Origin: Sediminibacterium ginsengisoli
Lineage (GTDB): Bacteria; Bacteroidota; Bacteroidia; Chitinophagales; Chitinophagaceae
NCBI RefSeq assembly: GCF_900167075.1
Contig: NZ_FUWH01000002.1
Location: 153,005 to 217,004, forward strand
Length of the DNA stretch: 64,000 nt
Direction: 5' to 3'
Shown: positions 44,494 through 53,233 of the stretch, piece by piece
How the letters are laid out: every line of letters starts with the position of its first letter
How positions within the stretch are numbered: the first letter of the stretch is position 1
The notes under the pieces: model-generated
Databases searched by the model: none
The model's input: only the letters and a program-made list of their open reading frames with translations
Told to the model about the DNA's origin: nothing
Program-made: the position numbers and the translations under genes

Positions 44494-45558
44494 ATGTCTG
44501 GCGTATCTGAAAAATATATGTACCGTTGTATCGATCTGGCCCTCCTGGGCAAAGGCTTCGTTGCGCCCAATCCTATGGTAGGGGCCGTGCTGGTACATGG
44601 AGACAGGATTATCGGAGAGGGATGGCACCGGGTTTATGGCGGTCCGCATGCAGAAGTAGACTGTATTAACAGCGTAGCTGATGCAGACAGGGCATTGATC
44701 CCGCAATCTGTATTGTATGTGTCGCTGGAACCCTGCGCCCACTATGGTAAAACACCACCCTGCAGTGATCTGATTATCCGGAATAGGATCCCGGTTGTGG
44801 TTATAGGCTGCCGCGATCCGTTTGCCCAGGTAGATGGTAAAGGCATTGAGAAGCTTCAGAAAGCCGGCATTGAAGTCATCTGCGGTATGCTGGAAGGAAA
44901 ATGCATAGCGCTGAACCAGCGTTTTTTTACATTTCATCTGAAACAAAGGCCTTACATTATACTGAAATGGGCACAGACGGCAGATGGTTATATGGCCGGT
45001 ACCGAAACTGACAGGCTGCTGATCAGCAATTCGCTGACCAATCGCATTGTACACAGGTGGCGCAGCGAAGAAGCGGCAATACTGGTTGGAAGCCGTACGG
45101 CAGAACTCGACGACCCCGCGCTTACCAATCGTTACGCGGCAGGCAACAGCCCTGTGAGAATGGTGCTGGACAGACAGTTGAAACTGCCCGCTTCTCTCAA
45201 ATTATTCAACCGGGAACAAAGAACAATTGTATTGAACAACCTGGTGGAACGGGAAGAGACCGGGCTAAGTTATTACCGCCTGAAACCTGCACCTGGAATT
45301 GTTGAGCAGATTGCAGAGGCCTGCTGCCAGCTGCAACTGACAAGCCTCATTGTTGAGGGTGGAAGTACTCTATTGCAGCAATTCATAAAACAGGGAATAT
45401 GGGATGAAGCCCGCATTATCACCAATGAACAACTGGTGATTGGCAAAGGCTTGAAAGCGCCTCAACTCACGGATGCATGGCTTGAATCAGAAGAAAAGTC
45501 TCTCTCTGACCGCATCCGCTGTTACCGGCCTGCAGAACAAAAACAAAACCGACCCTGA
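44494..45558 (+). CDS. ribD: RibD: bifunctional riboflavin deaminase/reductase
   Basis: A 354-residue enzyme for steps two and three of riboflavin synthesis. The ATG at 44494 is chosen; the frame extends upstream with a TTG at 44431, but homology starts at YMYRCIDLALLGKG. The deaminase domain has NPMVGAVLVHG, the zinc-binding HAE in GGPHAEVDC near residue 52, and PCAHYGKTPPC near 80. The reductase domain starts near 150 (ILKWAQTADGYMAG) and includes LIVEGGSTLLQQF near 292. The downstream genes overlap by one and four bases, forming an operon with unrelated functions. Confidence 0.94.
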   Translation: MSGVSEKYMYRCIDLALLGKGFVAPNPMVGAVLVHGDRIIGEGWHRVYGGPHAEVDCINSVADADRALIPQSVLYVSLEPCAHYGKTPPCSDLIIRNRIPVVVIGCRDPFAQVDGKGIEKLQKAGIEVICGMLEGKCIALNQRFFTFHLKQRPYIILKWAQTADGYMAGTETDRLLISNSLTNRIVHRWRSEEAAILVGSRTAELDDPALTNRYAAGNSPVRMVLDRQLKLPASLKLFNREQRTIVLNNLVEREETGLSYYRLKPAPGIVEQIAEACCQLQLTSLIVEGGSTLLQQFIKQGIWDEARIITNEQLVIGKGLKAPQLTDAWLESEEKSLSDRIRCYRPAEQKQNRP

Positions 45559-46445
45559 TGGTATACCTTATCGGAAGCATCATATTAACCAGTTACCTCA
45601 CCCTGGCGTTTAAAGTCTGCGAACGCTACAGGATCAGTATTTTCCAGGCAATCATTTTTAATTATATCACCTGCGTGATTACCGGTACCGTTGTTAACGG
45701 GTCTTTTCCTGTAACAGCCGGTTCATTCAAAACACCCTGGTTTCAGTGGGCCGGTGTAATGGGGATATTATTTGTGTCCATTTTCAATGTTGTGGGTATC
45801 ACCACGCAAAAAGCCGGTGTTGCAGTGGCATCCGTTGCCAATAAACTCTCACTCATCATTCCCGTACTCTTTTCGGTATGGTTATACGATGAACATCTTT
45901 TTCTCTGGCAGACAATCGGAATCATTCTTGCCCTTATTGCGGTAATATTGACCTGTTACCGCCCGGCAAATAAAAGTGCTGCCGGCCAGGGTATTTCCTT
46001 TCAGCTGATATTGCTGCCTGCGGTTTTATTCATCGGAAGCGGTCTGCTGGATGCGCTGATCAATCATGTTCAGAAGCAATATGTGACCGCTGAAACTAAA
46101 AACGCATTCCTGATCAGTGGCTTTTTCTCAGCTGCATTTATAGGAAGCTGTATCCTGCTTGTTCAATTGCTGAGAAGAAAACAACAATTTGCATGGAAAA
46201 GTGTATTAGCCGGAATATTGATTGGTATTCCCAATTATTTCTCCATCTGGTGCCTGATGCAGTTCCTGGCAGTCAGCCCCTGGCAAAGCAGTGCGGGCAT
46301 ACCGGTGAATAACATGGGTATTGTTTTGTTCAGCTCCGTGGCTGCCTGGATATTATTCAAAGAAAAACTTGCAAAGATCAACTGGATTGGTATTGTACTT
46401 TCAATATTGGCGATCTGGCTCATTGCATTCGGACATAATTTATGA
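45558..46445 (+). CDS. DMT/EamA-family membrane transporter
   Basis: A 295-residue protein with about ten hydrophobic helices in two halves. The first helix covers YLIGSIILTSYLTLAF, and the second half begins near residue 150 (LLPAVLFIGSGLLDAL). Typical EamA motifs occur at the ends of the repeats (LSLIIPVLFSVWLYDEHLFLWQTIGIILALIAV, residues about 95-127; WILFKEKLAKINWIGIVLSI near 265). The substrate is unknown. It overlaps ribD by one base, so a riboflavin-related or generic metabolite role is possible but unsupported. Confidence 0.82.
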   Translation: MVYLIGSIILTSYLTLAFKVCERYRISIFQAIIFNYITCVITGTVVNGSFPVTAGSFKTPWFQWAGVMGILFVSIFNVVGITTQKAGVAVASVANKLSLIIPVLFSVWLYDEHLFLWQTIGIILALIAVILTCYRPANKSAAGQGISFQLILLPAVLFIGSGLLDALINHVQKQYVTAETKNAFLISGFFSAAFIGSCILLVQLLRRKQQFAWKSVLAGILIGIPNYFSIWCLMQFLAVSPWQSSAGIPVNNMGIVLFSSVAAWILFKEKLAKINWIGIVLSILAIWLIAFGHNL

Positions 46446-47056
46446 TAACAGAAGATTATTACCAGACGATTGATAAAACCGGCATGGCTGAGTTCAAAGA
46501 CCGCGGCAGCCGTTTTATTGCTTACGCGCAGCCCCTGACCTCTGCTGACGCATTTAAACAGCAGCTGCAGGTGCTTAAAAAAGAACATCATAAAGCTGTA
46601 CACCATTGTTTTGCATACCGCATCGGTCTGGATGGCAATAATTTCCGGGTAAGTGATGACGGTGAGCCATCAGGAAGTGCGGGCAGACCGATACTCGGCC
46701 AGATAGACAGCAAGCAGCTTACCAATGTGAACATTATCGTAGTGCGGTATTTTGGTGGAACCTTGCTGGGTGTGCCCGGCCTGATCAACGCGTACAGATC
46801 TGCTGCTTCAATGGCATTGCAATTGGTGCCCACCATCCAGAAACCAATCGAGGTAGAATATGAACTTCAGTTCGATTATACAAGAATGAATGAAGTGATG
46901 CTGGTGATCAGGCAATGCGGCTGCAGCGTGGTCACACAGGAAAATCAATTGTTCTGTCTTTTGAAGATCGGGATCCCGAGGTCAAGGGTAGAGGAAGTGC
47001 TTTACAGACTATCTGATATGCCTTTTGTAGATGTTCGTAAAACTGCCCGCAGTTAA
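46442..47056 (+). CDS. YigZ/IMPACT-family protein (UPF0029)
   Basis: A 204-residue cytoplasmic protein. The UPF0029 domain shows EFKDRGSRFIAYAQPL near residue 18, HHCFAYRIG near 55, DDGEPSGSAGRPIL near 72, and VVRYFGGTLLGVPGLINAYR near 100, the family signature. The C-terminal 70 residues form the DUF1949 ferredoxin-like domain. Relatives bind nucleic acid or ribosomes in eukaryotes (IMPACT); the bacterial role is unsettled. It overlaps the preceding gene by 4 bp and the convergent next gene by 4 bp. Confidence 0.92.
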   Translation: MITEDYYQTIDKTGMAEFKDRGSRFIAYAQPLTSADAFKQQLQVLKKEHHKAVHHCFAYRIGLDGNNFRVSDDGEPSGSAGRPILGQIDSKQLTNVNIIVVRYFGGTLLGVPGLINAYRSAASMALQLVPTIQKPIEVEYELQFDYTRMNEVMLVIRQCGCSVVTQENQLFCLLKIGIPRSRVEEVLYRLSDMPFVDVRKTARS

Positions 47057-47808
47057 GCTTTCCCGGTTAGTTTATAAATCGTGATGCCTACGATTTCTTT
47101 TATGAAAAATGTCCATTCATCCAGTAGTCTCGGAGATGGGATAATCAGATCCTTTATTTCTACCCTTGAGTCTATAACTGAATAATTACAGGGAAAGGGA
47201 ACAAACTGTACCCCGGCTTTTTTAAATACACTCGCTGCTCTTGGCATATGTATGGCAGAAGTGATCAGCACAACAGGCATCCTGATATGTAATGTGTCGA
47301 TGAGTTGCCTGGTATAAAATCCATTCTCGGCAGTATTCCTCGATTGCGCTTCAATAATGATATCATTTTCTTTCACACCGCTTGCAATGAGTTCCTGCCT
47401 CAGGAACGGGGCTTCCGGAAAGGATTTCCTTAATTGCCCTGCACCTCCGCTTACAATGATTTTGCGGATAATGCCACTGTAATATAACTTGACAGCCTGT
47501 ATAAATCTGTCTGATGCTGTATTGAAAACCCCTTTCCCGAATTTGTCATAACCCGACATCCCGCCGAGTAAAACACCCGCATCATAAGATGTGCCTGACG
47601 GAATCTCTTTTTGAGCCGGCTGATAAGCTTTTACAGCCGTTTCATAGATAAAAGTATTGGTAAACAGGAAGAGCAATACAATTGCAGATATAAGGTACTT
47701 TTTCTTCATACGCGTTGCGGGAATAAACCAATACAATACCAGCAACACCACTATCCATGTTAGTGGTGCCAGCAGAAAATACAATAGTTTGGATAACAGG
47801 AAAAACAT
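47053..47808 (-). CDS. YdcF/ElyC-like DUF218 membrane protein
   Basis: A 251-residue protein with two N-terminal membrane helices (FFLLSKLLYFLLAPLTWIVV and KYLISAIVLLFLFTNTFI) and a periplasmic DUF218 domain: AGVLLGGMSGYDK near residue 87, IIVSGGAGQLRKSFPEA near 137, EAQSRNTAENGFYT near 173, and VVLITSAIHMPRAASVF near 193. Family members such as ElyC and SanA affect cell-envelope integrity. It is read toward the YigZ gene, with a 4-bp overlap of 3' ends, and lies 23 bp after the 3-hydroxyacyl-CoA dehydrogenase gene. Confidence 0.9.
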   Translation of the reverse strand: MFFLLSKLLYFLLAPLTWIVVLLVLYWFIPATRMKKKYLISAIVLLFLFTNTFIYETAVKAYQPAQKEIPSGTSYDAGVLLGGMSGYDKFGKGVFNTASDRFIQAVKLYYSGIIRKIIVSGGAGQLRKSFPEAPFLRQELIASGVKENDIIIEAQSRNTAENGFYTRQLIDTLHIRMPVVLITSAIHMPRAASVFKKAGVQFVPFPCNYSVIDSRVEIKDLIIPSPRLLDEWTFFIKEIVGITIYKLTGKA

Positions 47809-47831
47809 ATAAGCGGTTAATCGTCTGCAGT

Positions 47832-48728
47832 TTACCCGGCAAACCTGCTGCTCACTACCAGTTCTTTACTTCCCGGTGTATAAGTATAAAAACCTTCACC
47901 ACTCTTCACACCGAGCTTTCCTGCCGCAACCATATTTACCAGCAGCGGACAAGGTGCATATTTGGGATTGCCGAAGCCCTGGTGCAATACCTGCAGAATG
48001 CTCAGGCAAACATCCAGCCCTATAAAGTCTGCAAGCTGCAATGGTCCCATCGGATGAGCCATACCCAGTTTCATGATGCTGTCGATCGCTTCCACACCAG
48101 CAATGCCTTCATACAGACTACAGATCGCCTCGTTGATCATGGGCATCAGTATTTTATTGGCTATGAATCCCGGGTAGTCATTCACAACGCAGGGCACTTT
48201 GCCCAGTTGTTTGCTGAGTTCGGTAATGGTTGCCGTTACTTCTTTGGATGTAGCATAACCATTAATGATCTCTACCAGTTTCATCACCGGCACAGGGTTC
48301 ATGAAATGCATACCGATCACCAGTTCCGGTCGTTTTGTTACCGAAGCAATCCTGGTGATGGAAATGGATGAGGTATTTGTTGCCAGGATAGCATCTGCAG
48401 GCGCTGCTGCATCGAGCTGCTGGAATATTTTGAGTTTAAGTTCCGTATTTTCAGTAGCGGCTTCTACTACCAGTGATGCATTTGCGACACCCGCAGCGAG
48501 ATCCGTCTGAGTAGTGAGGCGCTGTAATGTCCCGGTCTTCTGTTCTTCTGTCAAACTGCCTTTGCTCACCTGCCTGTCGAGATTACGTCCGATGGTCTGA
48601 ACAGCTTTTTCCAGCTGTGCACTGTTGACGTCGATCAGCGTTACACTAAATCCTGACTGGGCAAATACATGCGCGATACCATTCCCCATAGTTCCTGCGC
48701 CGATCACTGCGATATTTTTCAAAGACAT
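47832..48728 (-). CDS. 3-hydroxybutyryl-CoA/3-hydroxyacyl-CoA dehydrogenase
   Basis: A 298-residue NAD-dependent dehydrogenase. The ATG at 48728 starts directly before the Rossmann strand (NIAVIGAGTMGNGIAHVFA); an upstream in-frame ATG at 48806 would add 26 residues without homology. Further marks are TNTSSISITRIAS near residue 120, GMHFMNPVPVMKLVEII near 140 with the catalytic His, and NRILMPMINEAICSL-like KILMPMINEA near 190. It interconverts 3-hydroxyacyl-CoA and acetoacetyl-CoA in fatty-acid or butyrate metabolism. A TACATTTG box 23 bp upstream is a good -7 candidate. Confidence 0.92.
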   Translation of the reverse strand: MSLKNIAVIGAGTMGNGIAHVFAQSGFSVTLIDVNSAQLEKAVQTIGRNLDRQVSKGSLTEEQKTGTLQRLTTQTDLAAGVANASLVVEAATENTELKLKIFQQLDAAAPADAILATNTSSISITRIASVTKRPELVIGMHFMNPVPVMKLVEIINGYATSKEVTATITELSKQLGKVPCVVNDYPGFIANKILMPMINEAICSLYEGIAGVEAIDSIMKLGMAHPMGPLQLADFIGLDVCLSILQVLHQGFGNPKYAPCPLLVNMVAAGKLGVKSGEGFYTYTPGSKELVVSSRFAG

Positions 48729-48751
48729 AAACAATCGTTTGTAAGTTACCG

Positions 48752-48759
48752 CAAATGTA
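48752..48759 (-). promoter_or_regulatory. Candidate -7 box for the 3-hydroxyacyl-CoA dehydrogenase gene
   Basis: On the - strand TACATTTG matches TAnnTTTG exactly, 23 bp before the ATG at 48728. No -33 TTG was found at the expected distance. Confidence 0.45.
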
Positions 48760-48820
48760 AAGCCTTCCTGCATTCCTTGCTCAGGAAGTTGCCGGCCGGA
48801 GTACAATTATCCCACCTATA

Positions 48821-49486
48821 TTATTTTTTTCGCTTGAAGTCGCCCCTTTTCCACGCTTTGATGAAGTCGGCCCATGCAGCCGGGTTAAAAATGTTCATCG
48901 GCGGAACCTGGCCGCTGTAATAGGCTTTGTTAGCCTGCTGGCGAAGCTGGAAATTGACTGCCTCTCTGCCATCGGCCGGCAGGCTGTTCACAAGAATCCT
49001 TCGCTGAGCCTCGTCCGTATTCTTACGGGCGGTTTCGAGCAGGTCGTCCGGCACGGTATTGTTTACAAAATCCCGTTCAAACTGCTCCCGGGTTGGCCTG
49101 GGTTTAAGGATGGTGGCAGGGAGATATGTGGTGTCACTGACCATCAGCTGGATCACGCTGTACTGGTTCTCTTTAAGATCAACCGGTATAACTATCGTTT
49201 TGTCTTTAAAACCTATGCTGGAAAAAGTGATCCGGTCGCCCTTCAGCACGGCAATGGAGAATACGCCGTCCTGGCTGGTAATGGTACCCCGGCCTTTGCC
49301 TTCCACGATCACGCTGGCAGAGGGGACACCCCGGAGGCTGTCTGCTGTCATAACCACTCCAAACAGCTGTACAATAGAATCCCGGTAAGGATTGGGATTA
49401 ATTTGCTGGGCTACTGCCGTTTTATGGACAGAAACCCCCAGAACCGCAATAATTAAAAAGTATCGTAAAGTTCTCTTCATCGGCAT
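48821..49486 (-). CDS. Secreted protein with carboxypeptidase-like regulatory domain
   Basis: A 221-residue exported protein; signal peptide ends HKTAVAQ (a second ATG at 49480 is equally possible as start). Residues 40-115 form a carboxypeptidase-D regulatory-like (transthyretin-type) fold: LFGVVMTADSLRGVPSASVIV, GRGTITSQDGVFSIAV, RITFSSIGFKDKTI. The C-terminal 100 residues are helical, with many Arg and Asn, and end in basic residues. Such proteins are common, poorly characterised envelope proteins of Bacteroidota. It is divergent from mrp. Confidence 0.78.
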   Translation of the reverse strand: MPMKRTLRYFLIIAVLGVSVHKTAVAQQINPNPYRDSIVQLFGVVMTADSLRGVPSASVIVEGKGRGTITSQDGVFSIAVLKGDRITFSSIGFKDKTIVIPVDLKENQYSVIQLMVSDTTYLPATILKPRPTREQFERDFVNNTVPDDLLETARKNTDEAQRRILVNSLPADGREAVNFQLRQQANKAYYSGQVPPMNIFNPAAWADFIKAWKRGDFKRKK

Positions 49487-49555
49487 AAAAATACAAAGCG
49501 TTTATACACAAATTAAGCCAGGGTAGCTAAATACGACGCGAATAAAGACAAAGTA

Positions 49556-49583
49556 AGGCCGCAAGCGTTTAACTTTGCGGCCT
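49556..49583. promoter_or_regulatory. Palindrome overlapping a -7 box upstream of mrp
   Basis: AGGCCGCAA (49556-49564) pairs with TTGCGGCCT (49575-49583). The loop and right arm contain TAACTTTG (49570-49577), an exact TAnnTTTG box 34 bp before the mrp start. The palindrome is followed by a T-rich stretch on the + strand. It could be an operator over the promoter, or a terminator-like attenuator. Confidence 0.45.
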
Positions 49584-49611
49584 GATTTCTTTTTTAACAA
49601 AAACTTGCGTG

Positions 49612-50706
49612 ATGACAGAAGAAGCCATTTTAAAGGCGTTGAGCAATGTGCAGGAGCCGGACCTGGGAAAGGATCTGGTTACACTTAATATGATCAGGGA
49701 TATCAAGATTTCCGGTAATGATGTCAATTTTACACTGGTTCTCACTACGCCGGCATGTCCGATGAAAGATATGATGCGTACAGCCAGCGTAAATGCGATC
49801 AAACTGCTGGTGAACAAAGATGCCAATGTATCTATCCATTTTACCGCAAACACTTCTACCAACCGTAAAGACGGTCAGCAGATCCTGGGCGGGGTTAAAA
49901 ATATTATCGCGGTCGTGAGCGGAAAAGGTGGTGTTGGGAAAAGTACCGTATCCGCTAACCTCGCGCTTGCACTTGCCGAAGGCGGAGCATCTGTAGGATT
50001 GATGGATGCCGATATCTACGGTCCGAGCGTACCTATTATGTTCGGTGTAAGAGGAGAACGGCCCATGATGAAGGAAATGGATGGTAAAGGAGTTATCGTG
50101 CCGCTGGAGAAATACGGTATCAAACTGATGAGCATCGGCCTGCTGGTAGACGAAAAGAATGCTGTGGTCTGGCGCGGACCGATGGCAAGCAGTGCGATCA
50201 AACAGTTTGTAACGGATGTTGACTGGGGCGAACTGGATTATCTCGTGATCGATATGCCGCCGGGTACAGGCGATATCCATCTTACACTCATGCAGACTGT
50301 GCCAGTAACAGGTGTGGTGATTGTAACAACGCCGCAGAATGTGGCATTGGCTGATGCAAAAAAAGGGATTGCCATGTTCGGACAGGCGCAGATCAATGTC
50401 CCGATCATCGGACTGGTAGAAAATATGGCTTATTTCACGCCTGCAGAACTGCCGGAAAACAAGTATTACCTGTTTGGTAAAGAAGGTGGTAAAAAACTGG
50501 CGGAAGAATATGATCTTTCCTTTTTAGGCCAGATACCGCTGGTGCAGGGTATCCGCGAAGGTGGTGATGCCGGTGTACCTGCAATGGTAGGCGATGAGCC
50601 GGCCAGCCAGGAAGCTTTCAGATCCTTTGCAGCGCAGGCGATCCGTAATATCGCGATTCGTAATGCAAATATCAGTCGCACTGAACCGATCAGTGTAGTA
50701 GTTTAA
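49612..50706 (+). CDS. mrp: Mrp/ApbC-type iron-sulfur cluster carrier ATPase
   Basis: A 364-residue protein. The ATG at 49612 is preferred over a GTG one codon earlier. Residues 1-90 are the MIP18/DUF59 domain (ALSNVQEPDLGKDLVTLNMI, TTPACPMKDMM). The P-loop NTPase domain follows with GKGGVGKST from residue 104, DADIYGPSVP near 127 and VIDMPPGTGDIHLT near 210. The CxxC near the C-terminal third of E. coli-type Mrp is replaced by MAYFTPAELPENKYY, as I recall for Bacteroidota relatives. The family delivers Fe-S clusters. A terminator follows within 20 bp. Confidence 0.93.
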   Translation: MTEEAILKALSNVQEPDLGKDLVTLNMIRDIKISGNDVNFTLVLTTPACPMKDMMRTASVNAIKLLVNKDANVSIHFTANTSTNRKDGQQILGGVKNIIAVVSGKGGVGKSTVSANLALALAEGGASVGLMDADIYGPSVPIMFGVRGERPMMKEMDGKGVIVPLEKYGIKLMSIGLLVDEKNAVVWRGPMASSAIKQFVTDVDWGELDYLVIDMPPGTGDIHLTLMQTVPVTGVVIVTTPQNVALADAKKGIAMFGQAQINVPIIGLVENMAYFTPAELPENKYYLFGKEGGKKLAEEYDLSFLGQIPLVQGIREGGDAGVPAMVGDEPASQEAFRSFAAQAIRNIAIRNANISRTEPISVVV

Positions 50707-50724
50707 AGCTCATGTAAATAATTG

Positions 50725-50755
50725 AAAAGCCACGGACAGCCAATCCGTGGCTTTT
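50725..50755. terminator. Intrinsic terminator after mrp
   Basis: AAAAGCCACGGA (50725-50736) pairs perfectly with TCCGTGGCTTTT (50744-50755) around a seven-base loop, with T-rich sequence on the 3' side. The symmetric A and T runs would allow function in both directions. Confidence 0.88.
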
Positions 50756-50794
50756 CCGTTTAACAATAACATTATCCACTTGTATGTTTTACTG

Positions 50795-50825
50795 TTGCAC
50801 AACCTGCAGGAACCGGCTAATTTTA
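50795..50825 (+). promoter_or_regulatory. Promoter abutting the PaiB-like start codon
   Basis: TTG (50795-50797), a 20-bp spacer, and TAATTTTA (50818-50825), one mismatch from TAnnTTTG. The box ends four bases before the ATG at 50830, so transcription would begin at or next to the start codon. Confidence 0.45.
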
Positions 50826-50829
50826 AAGC

Positions 50830-51471
50830 ATGTATAATCTTCCCAATCACAAAGAGCATAACCCGCAGGTAGTGTATGAATTCATACGTAATTATCCATT
50901 TGCCATTATTACCGGAACCAGTGCCCAGGGTACGCCCGTTGCCACACATGTTCCGTTGCTGATCAAAGAGCGGGAAGACGGGTTATATCTGCAGGGGCAT
51001 ATCATGAAACAAACGGATCATCATAAAGCTTTTGAAAATAACAGGCAGGTACTCGCTGTTTTTTCCGGTCCGCATGCGTATGTAAGTGCCAGCTGGTACG
51101 AGAATAAACAACAGGCTTCTACCTGGAATTATATGACGGTGCATGCCGCCGGAGAAATCAACTTTCTCGATGCTGCTGCATTACCCGGAATGCTTGATGA
51201 ACTCACCGCTCATTTTGAGCAGAACCCTGCTTCACCATCCTTGTATAAAGAATTACCCCAAGCATATCTGGAACGTATGCTGAAAGCAATTATAGCATTC
51301 GAGATCAGGGTTGCCTCGCTGGATCATGTATTCAAATTGAGCCAGAACCGGGATCAGAAAAGTTTTGAGCATATTATTGAGCAACTGCAGCAACGCGATG
51401 CCGATTCCCGCGCCATAGCTGCTGAAATGGAGAAAAGAAAAAAAGATCTTTTCGGTATTGGCAATCCATAA
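50830..51471 (+). CDS. PaiB-type FMN-binding split-barrel protein
   Basis: A 213-residue cytoplasmic protein of the PaiB family (FMN-binding negative transcriptional regulator). It begins MYNLPNHKEHN and shows PFAIITGTSAQGTPVATHVPLLI near residue 25, LQGHIMKQTDHHKAF near 58, and SASWYENKQQASTWNYMTVHAAG near 84-106 (block location), which is characteristic of the family. The last 50 residues form a charged helix. Members bind a flavin; the transcriptional role was proposed for Bacillus PaiB. It stands alone between terminated units. Confidence 0.9.
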   Translation: MYNLPNHKEHNPQVVYEFIRNYPFAIITGTSAQGTPVATHVPLLIKEREDGLYLQGHIMKQTDHHKAFENNRQVLAVFSGPHAYVSASWYENKQQASTWNYMTVHAAGEINFLDAAALPGMLDELTAHFEQNPASPSLYKELPQAYLERMLKAIIAFEIRVASLDHVFKLSQNRDQKSFEHIIEQLQQRDADSRAIAAEMEKRKKDLFGIGNP

Positions 51472-51532
51472 TACATCGGCCTCCGTACATGTTCCTGTAA
51501 ACACTTAAGCGAAAAAATAAAAACGAACATGT

Positions 51533-52078
51533 ATGAAGAAGCTCATCATGCTGATGCTGTCAGCAGTTATTATCAATGCATCTATGGCCCAGAAAGAAAA
51601 GACCGTAGAGGTTGGCGGGGCTGCAATGTATCCATCAAAAAATATTGTTGAGAATGCTGTGAATTCAAAAGATCACACCACGCTCGTTGCCGCAGTTAAA
51701 GCAGCAGGGCTGGTTGAAACATTGAAAAGTGCAGGCCCTTTCACCGTGTTCGCACCAACAAATGCAGCGTTTGATAAACTGCCGAAAGGAACAGTAGAAA
51801 ACCTGCTCAAACCAGAGAACAAGGCAATGCTTGCCACCGTACTTACCTATCATGTGGTAGCCGGAAAATGGGATGCAGCGGCTATCGCAAAACTGATCGC
51901 AGAAGGAAAAGGAACTGCGGTAATCAAAACAGTACAGGGCGGTGTGCTGAAAGCTACCATGAAAAACGGCAAACTTGTACTTACTGATGAAAAGGGCGGA
52001 TCAGCTATGGTTACTATCAAAGACGTTTACCAGAGCAACGGCGTAATTCATGTGATCGATACGGTTCTGATGCCTTAA
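51533..52078 (+). CDS. Secreted fasciclin (FAS1) domain protein
   Basis: A 181-residue exported protein with a signal peptide ending INASMAQ. One FAS1 domain fills the rest: NAVNSKDHTTLVAAVKAAGL near residue 42, GPFTVFAPTNAAFDKLP near 71, LTYHVVAGKWDAAAI near 104 and SNGVIHVIDTVLMP at the end, which are the H1 and H2 motifs of the fold. Such proteins mediate adhesion or are stress-related envelope proteins. It is single-domain and followed by a strong terminator. Confidence 0.94.
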   Translation: MKKLIMLMLSAVIINASMAQKEKTVEVGGAAMYPSKNIVENAVNSKDHTTLVAAVKAAGLVETLKSAGPFTVFAPTNAAFDKLPKGTVENLLKPENKAMLATVLTYHVVAGKWDAAAIAKLIAEGKGTAVIKTVQGGVLKATMKNGKLVLTDEKGGSAMVTIKDVYQSNGVIHVIDTVLMP

Positions 52079-52096
52079 TCAGATATGGCAAATTTT

Positions 52097-52126
52097 AAAA
52101 CCGGTGTTACTAACACCGGTTTTTTT
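52097..52126. terminator. Intrinsic terminator after the fasciclin gene
   Basis: AAAACCGGTGTT (from 52097) pairs with AACACCGGTTTT (to 52123), with a very short loop and a continuing T-run of seven on the + strand. Confidence 0.92.
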
Positions 52127-52163
52127 ATGCAACTTTGCCCCGTCTGATCATAGCAACGGACTC

Positions 52164-52850
52164 ATGAAAAAAAAAGCGATTATCATTACACTCGACGGCT
52201 ATTCTTCCTGCGGGAAAAGTACGCTGGCAAGGCAACTGGCCAATAAGCTGAATTATGTGTTTATTGACAGCGGGGCTATGTACAGGGCCATTACGCTTTA
52301 TTTTCTGCGTAATCACATCAACTGGGAAGACCTGGATGCCGTTAAAAACGCGCTGACAGAGATTAGTCTTTCATTCCAGTATAATGAACATACCGGCATC
52401 AGCGATATGTACCTGAATGATGAAAACGTGGAAGCGCTGATCCGTGACATGCTGGTAAGCGAACATGTAAGTGCAGTATCTGCGCTGAAGGATGTACGGG
52501 AGTTTGCCGTTGCACAGCAGCAGGAAATGGGCAGGAAAAAAGGGATTGTAATGGATGGACGTGATATCGGCACCGCCGTATTCCCCCGGGCCGAACTCAA
52601 AATATTTGTTACCGCTGATCCGGCCGTACGCGTGGAACGGAGATTTAAGGAACTGTACGCGAAAAACCCGAATATCACGATCGAAGAAGTACGGAATAAC
52701 CTCGAAATGCGCGATTATATCGACAGTAACCGCGAGTTCAGCCCACTGAGAAAAGCAGACGATGCCATCATTCTCGATAACAGCAACCTCACACGTGAAG
52801 AACAGTTACGGATCGCGCTGGACTGGGCGCATGAAAAAATCAATGCCTGA
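52164..52850 (+). CDS. cmk: Cytidylate kinase
   Basis: A 228-residue (d)CMP kinase. The ATG at 52164 starts three codons before the first strand; an upstream in-frame ATG at 52104 lies inside the terminator and is rejected. Key motifs: ITLDGYSSCGKSTLARQLA (P-loop near residue 14), FIDSGAMYRAIT near 35, IVMDGRDIGTAVFPRAELKIF near 124-144 (with the DGRDIGT signature), and RDYIDSNREFSPL near 190. A CAACTTTG box 26 bp upstream is one mismatch from the -7 consensus. Confidence 0.95.
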   Translation: MKKKAIIITLDGYSSCGKSTLARQLANKLNYVFIDSGAMYRAITLYFLRNHINWEDLDAVKNALTEISLSFQYNEHTGISDMYLNDENVEALIRDMLVSEHVSAVSALKDVREFAVAQQQEMGRKKGIVMDGRDIGTAVFPRAELKIFVTADPAVRVERRFKELYAKNPNITIEEVRNNLEMRDYIDSNREFSPLRKADDAIILDNSNLTREEQLRIALDWAHEKINA

Positions 52851-53233
52851 CCGCCTGTTTCAGTAAAATAATTCAGGGAGGAACTGAAAAAAGAAGCCAA
52901 AAAAGTGGAAAATATCGGTTCTTGGGCTATTATTGCAAAAAAAAGGGTCCCTCCGTGGAAACGGAACGACCTCTACGATTGCTTGCCATACGAAAACTCT
53001 TGATGTATCTGTCAGGATACCTTGTATATTTTTAACTGCTTTTGCAGTTCTCTTCGATTGTTTGCTTTACGATTGCTTGCCTTTATTTTGCTGTTGCTAT
53101 CGTTTTATTCTATCACAAATGTAGAGTACTGTATGGCAGTAAAAAAAACAACTTTGGAAAGGATTTATTATGCTGAAAGTGGTTGCTGTAGGCTGAAACC
53201 CTTTGTAGTATTGAGTTTTTGCTTAAAAAGTTT
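52851..53233. other. 383-bp gap with three copies of a 14-bp motif
   Basis: No convincing gene is seen; the short open frames here lack a start context and composition typical of coding sequence. TACGATTGCTTGCC occurs at 52974-52987 and again at 53068-53081, and a degenerate TTCGATTGTTTGCT lies at 53053-53066, one 15-bp step before the latter. GGTC (52946-52949) and GACC (52968-52971) flank a CCGT-GGAA-ACGG hairpin. The last part probably contains the promoter of the gene at 53234. Confidence 0.4.
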
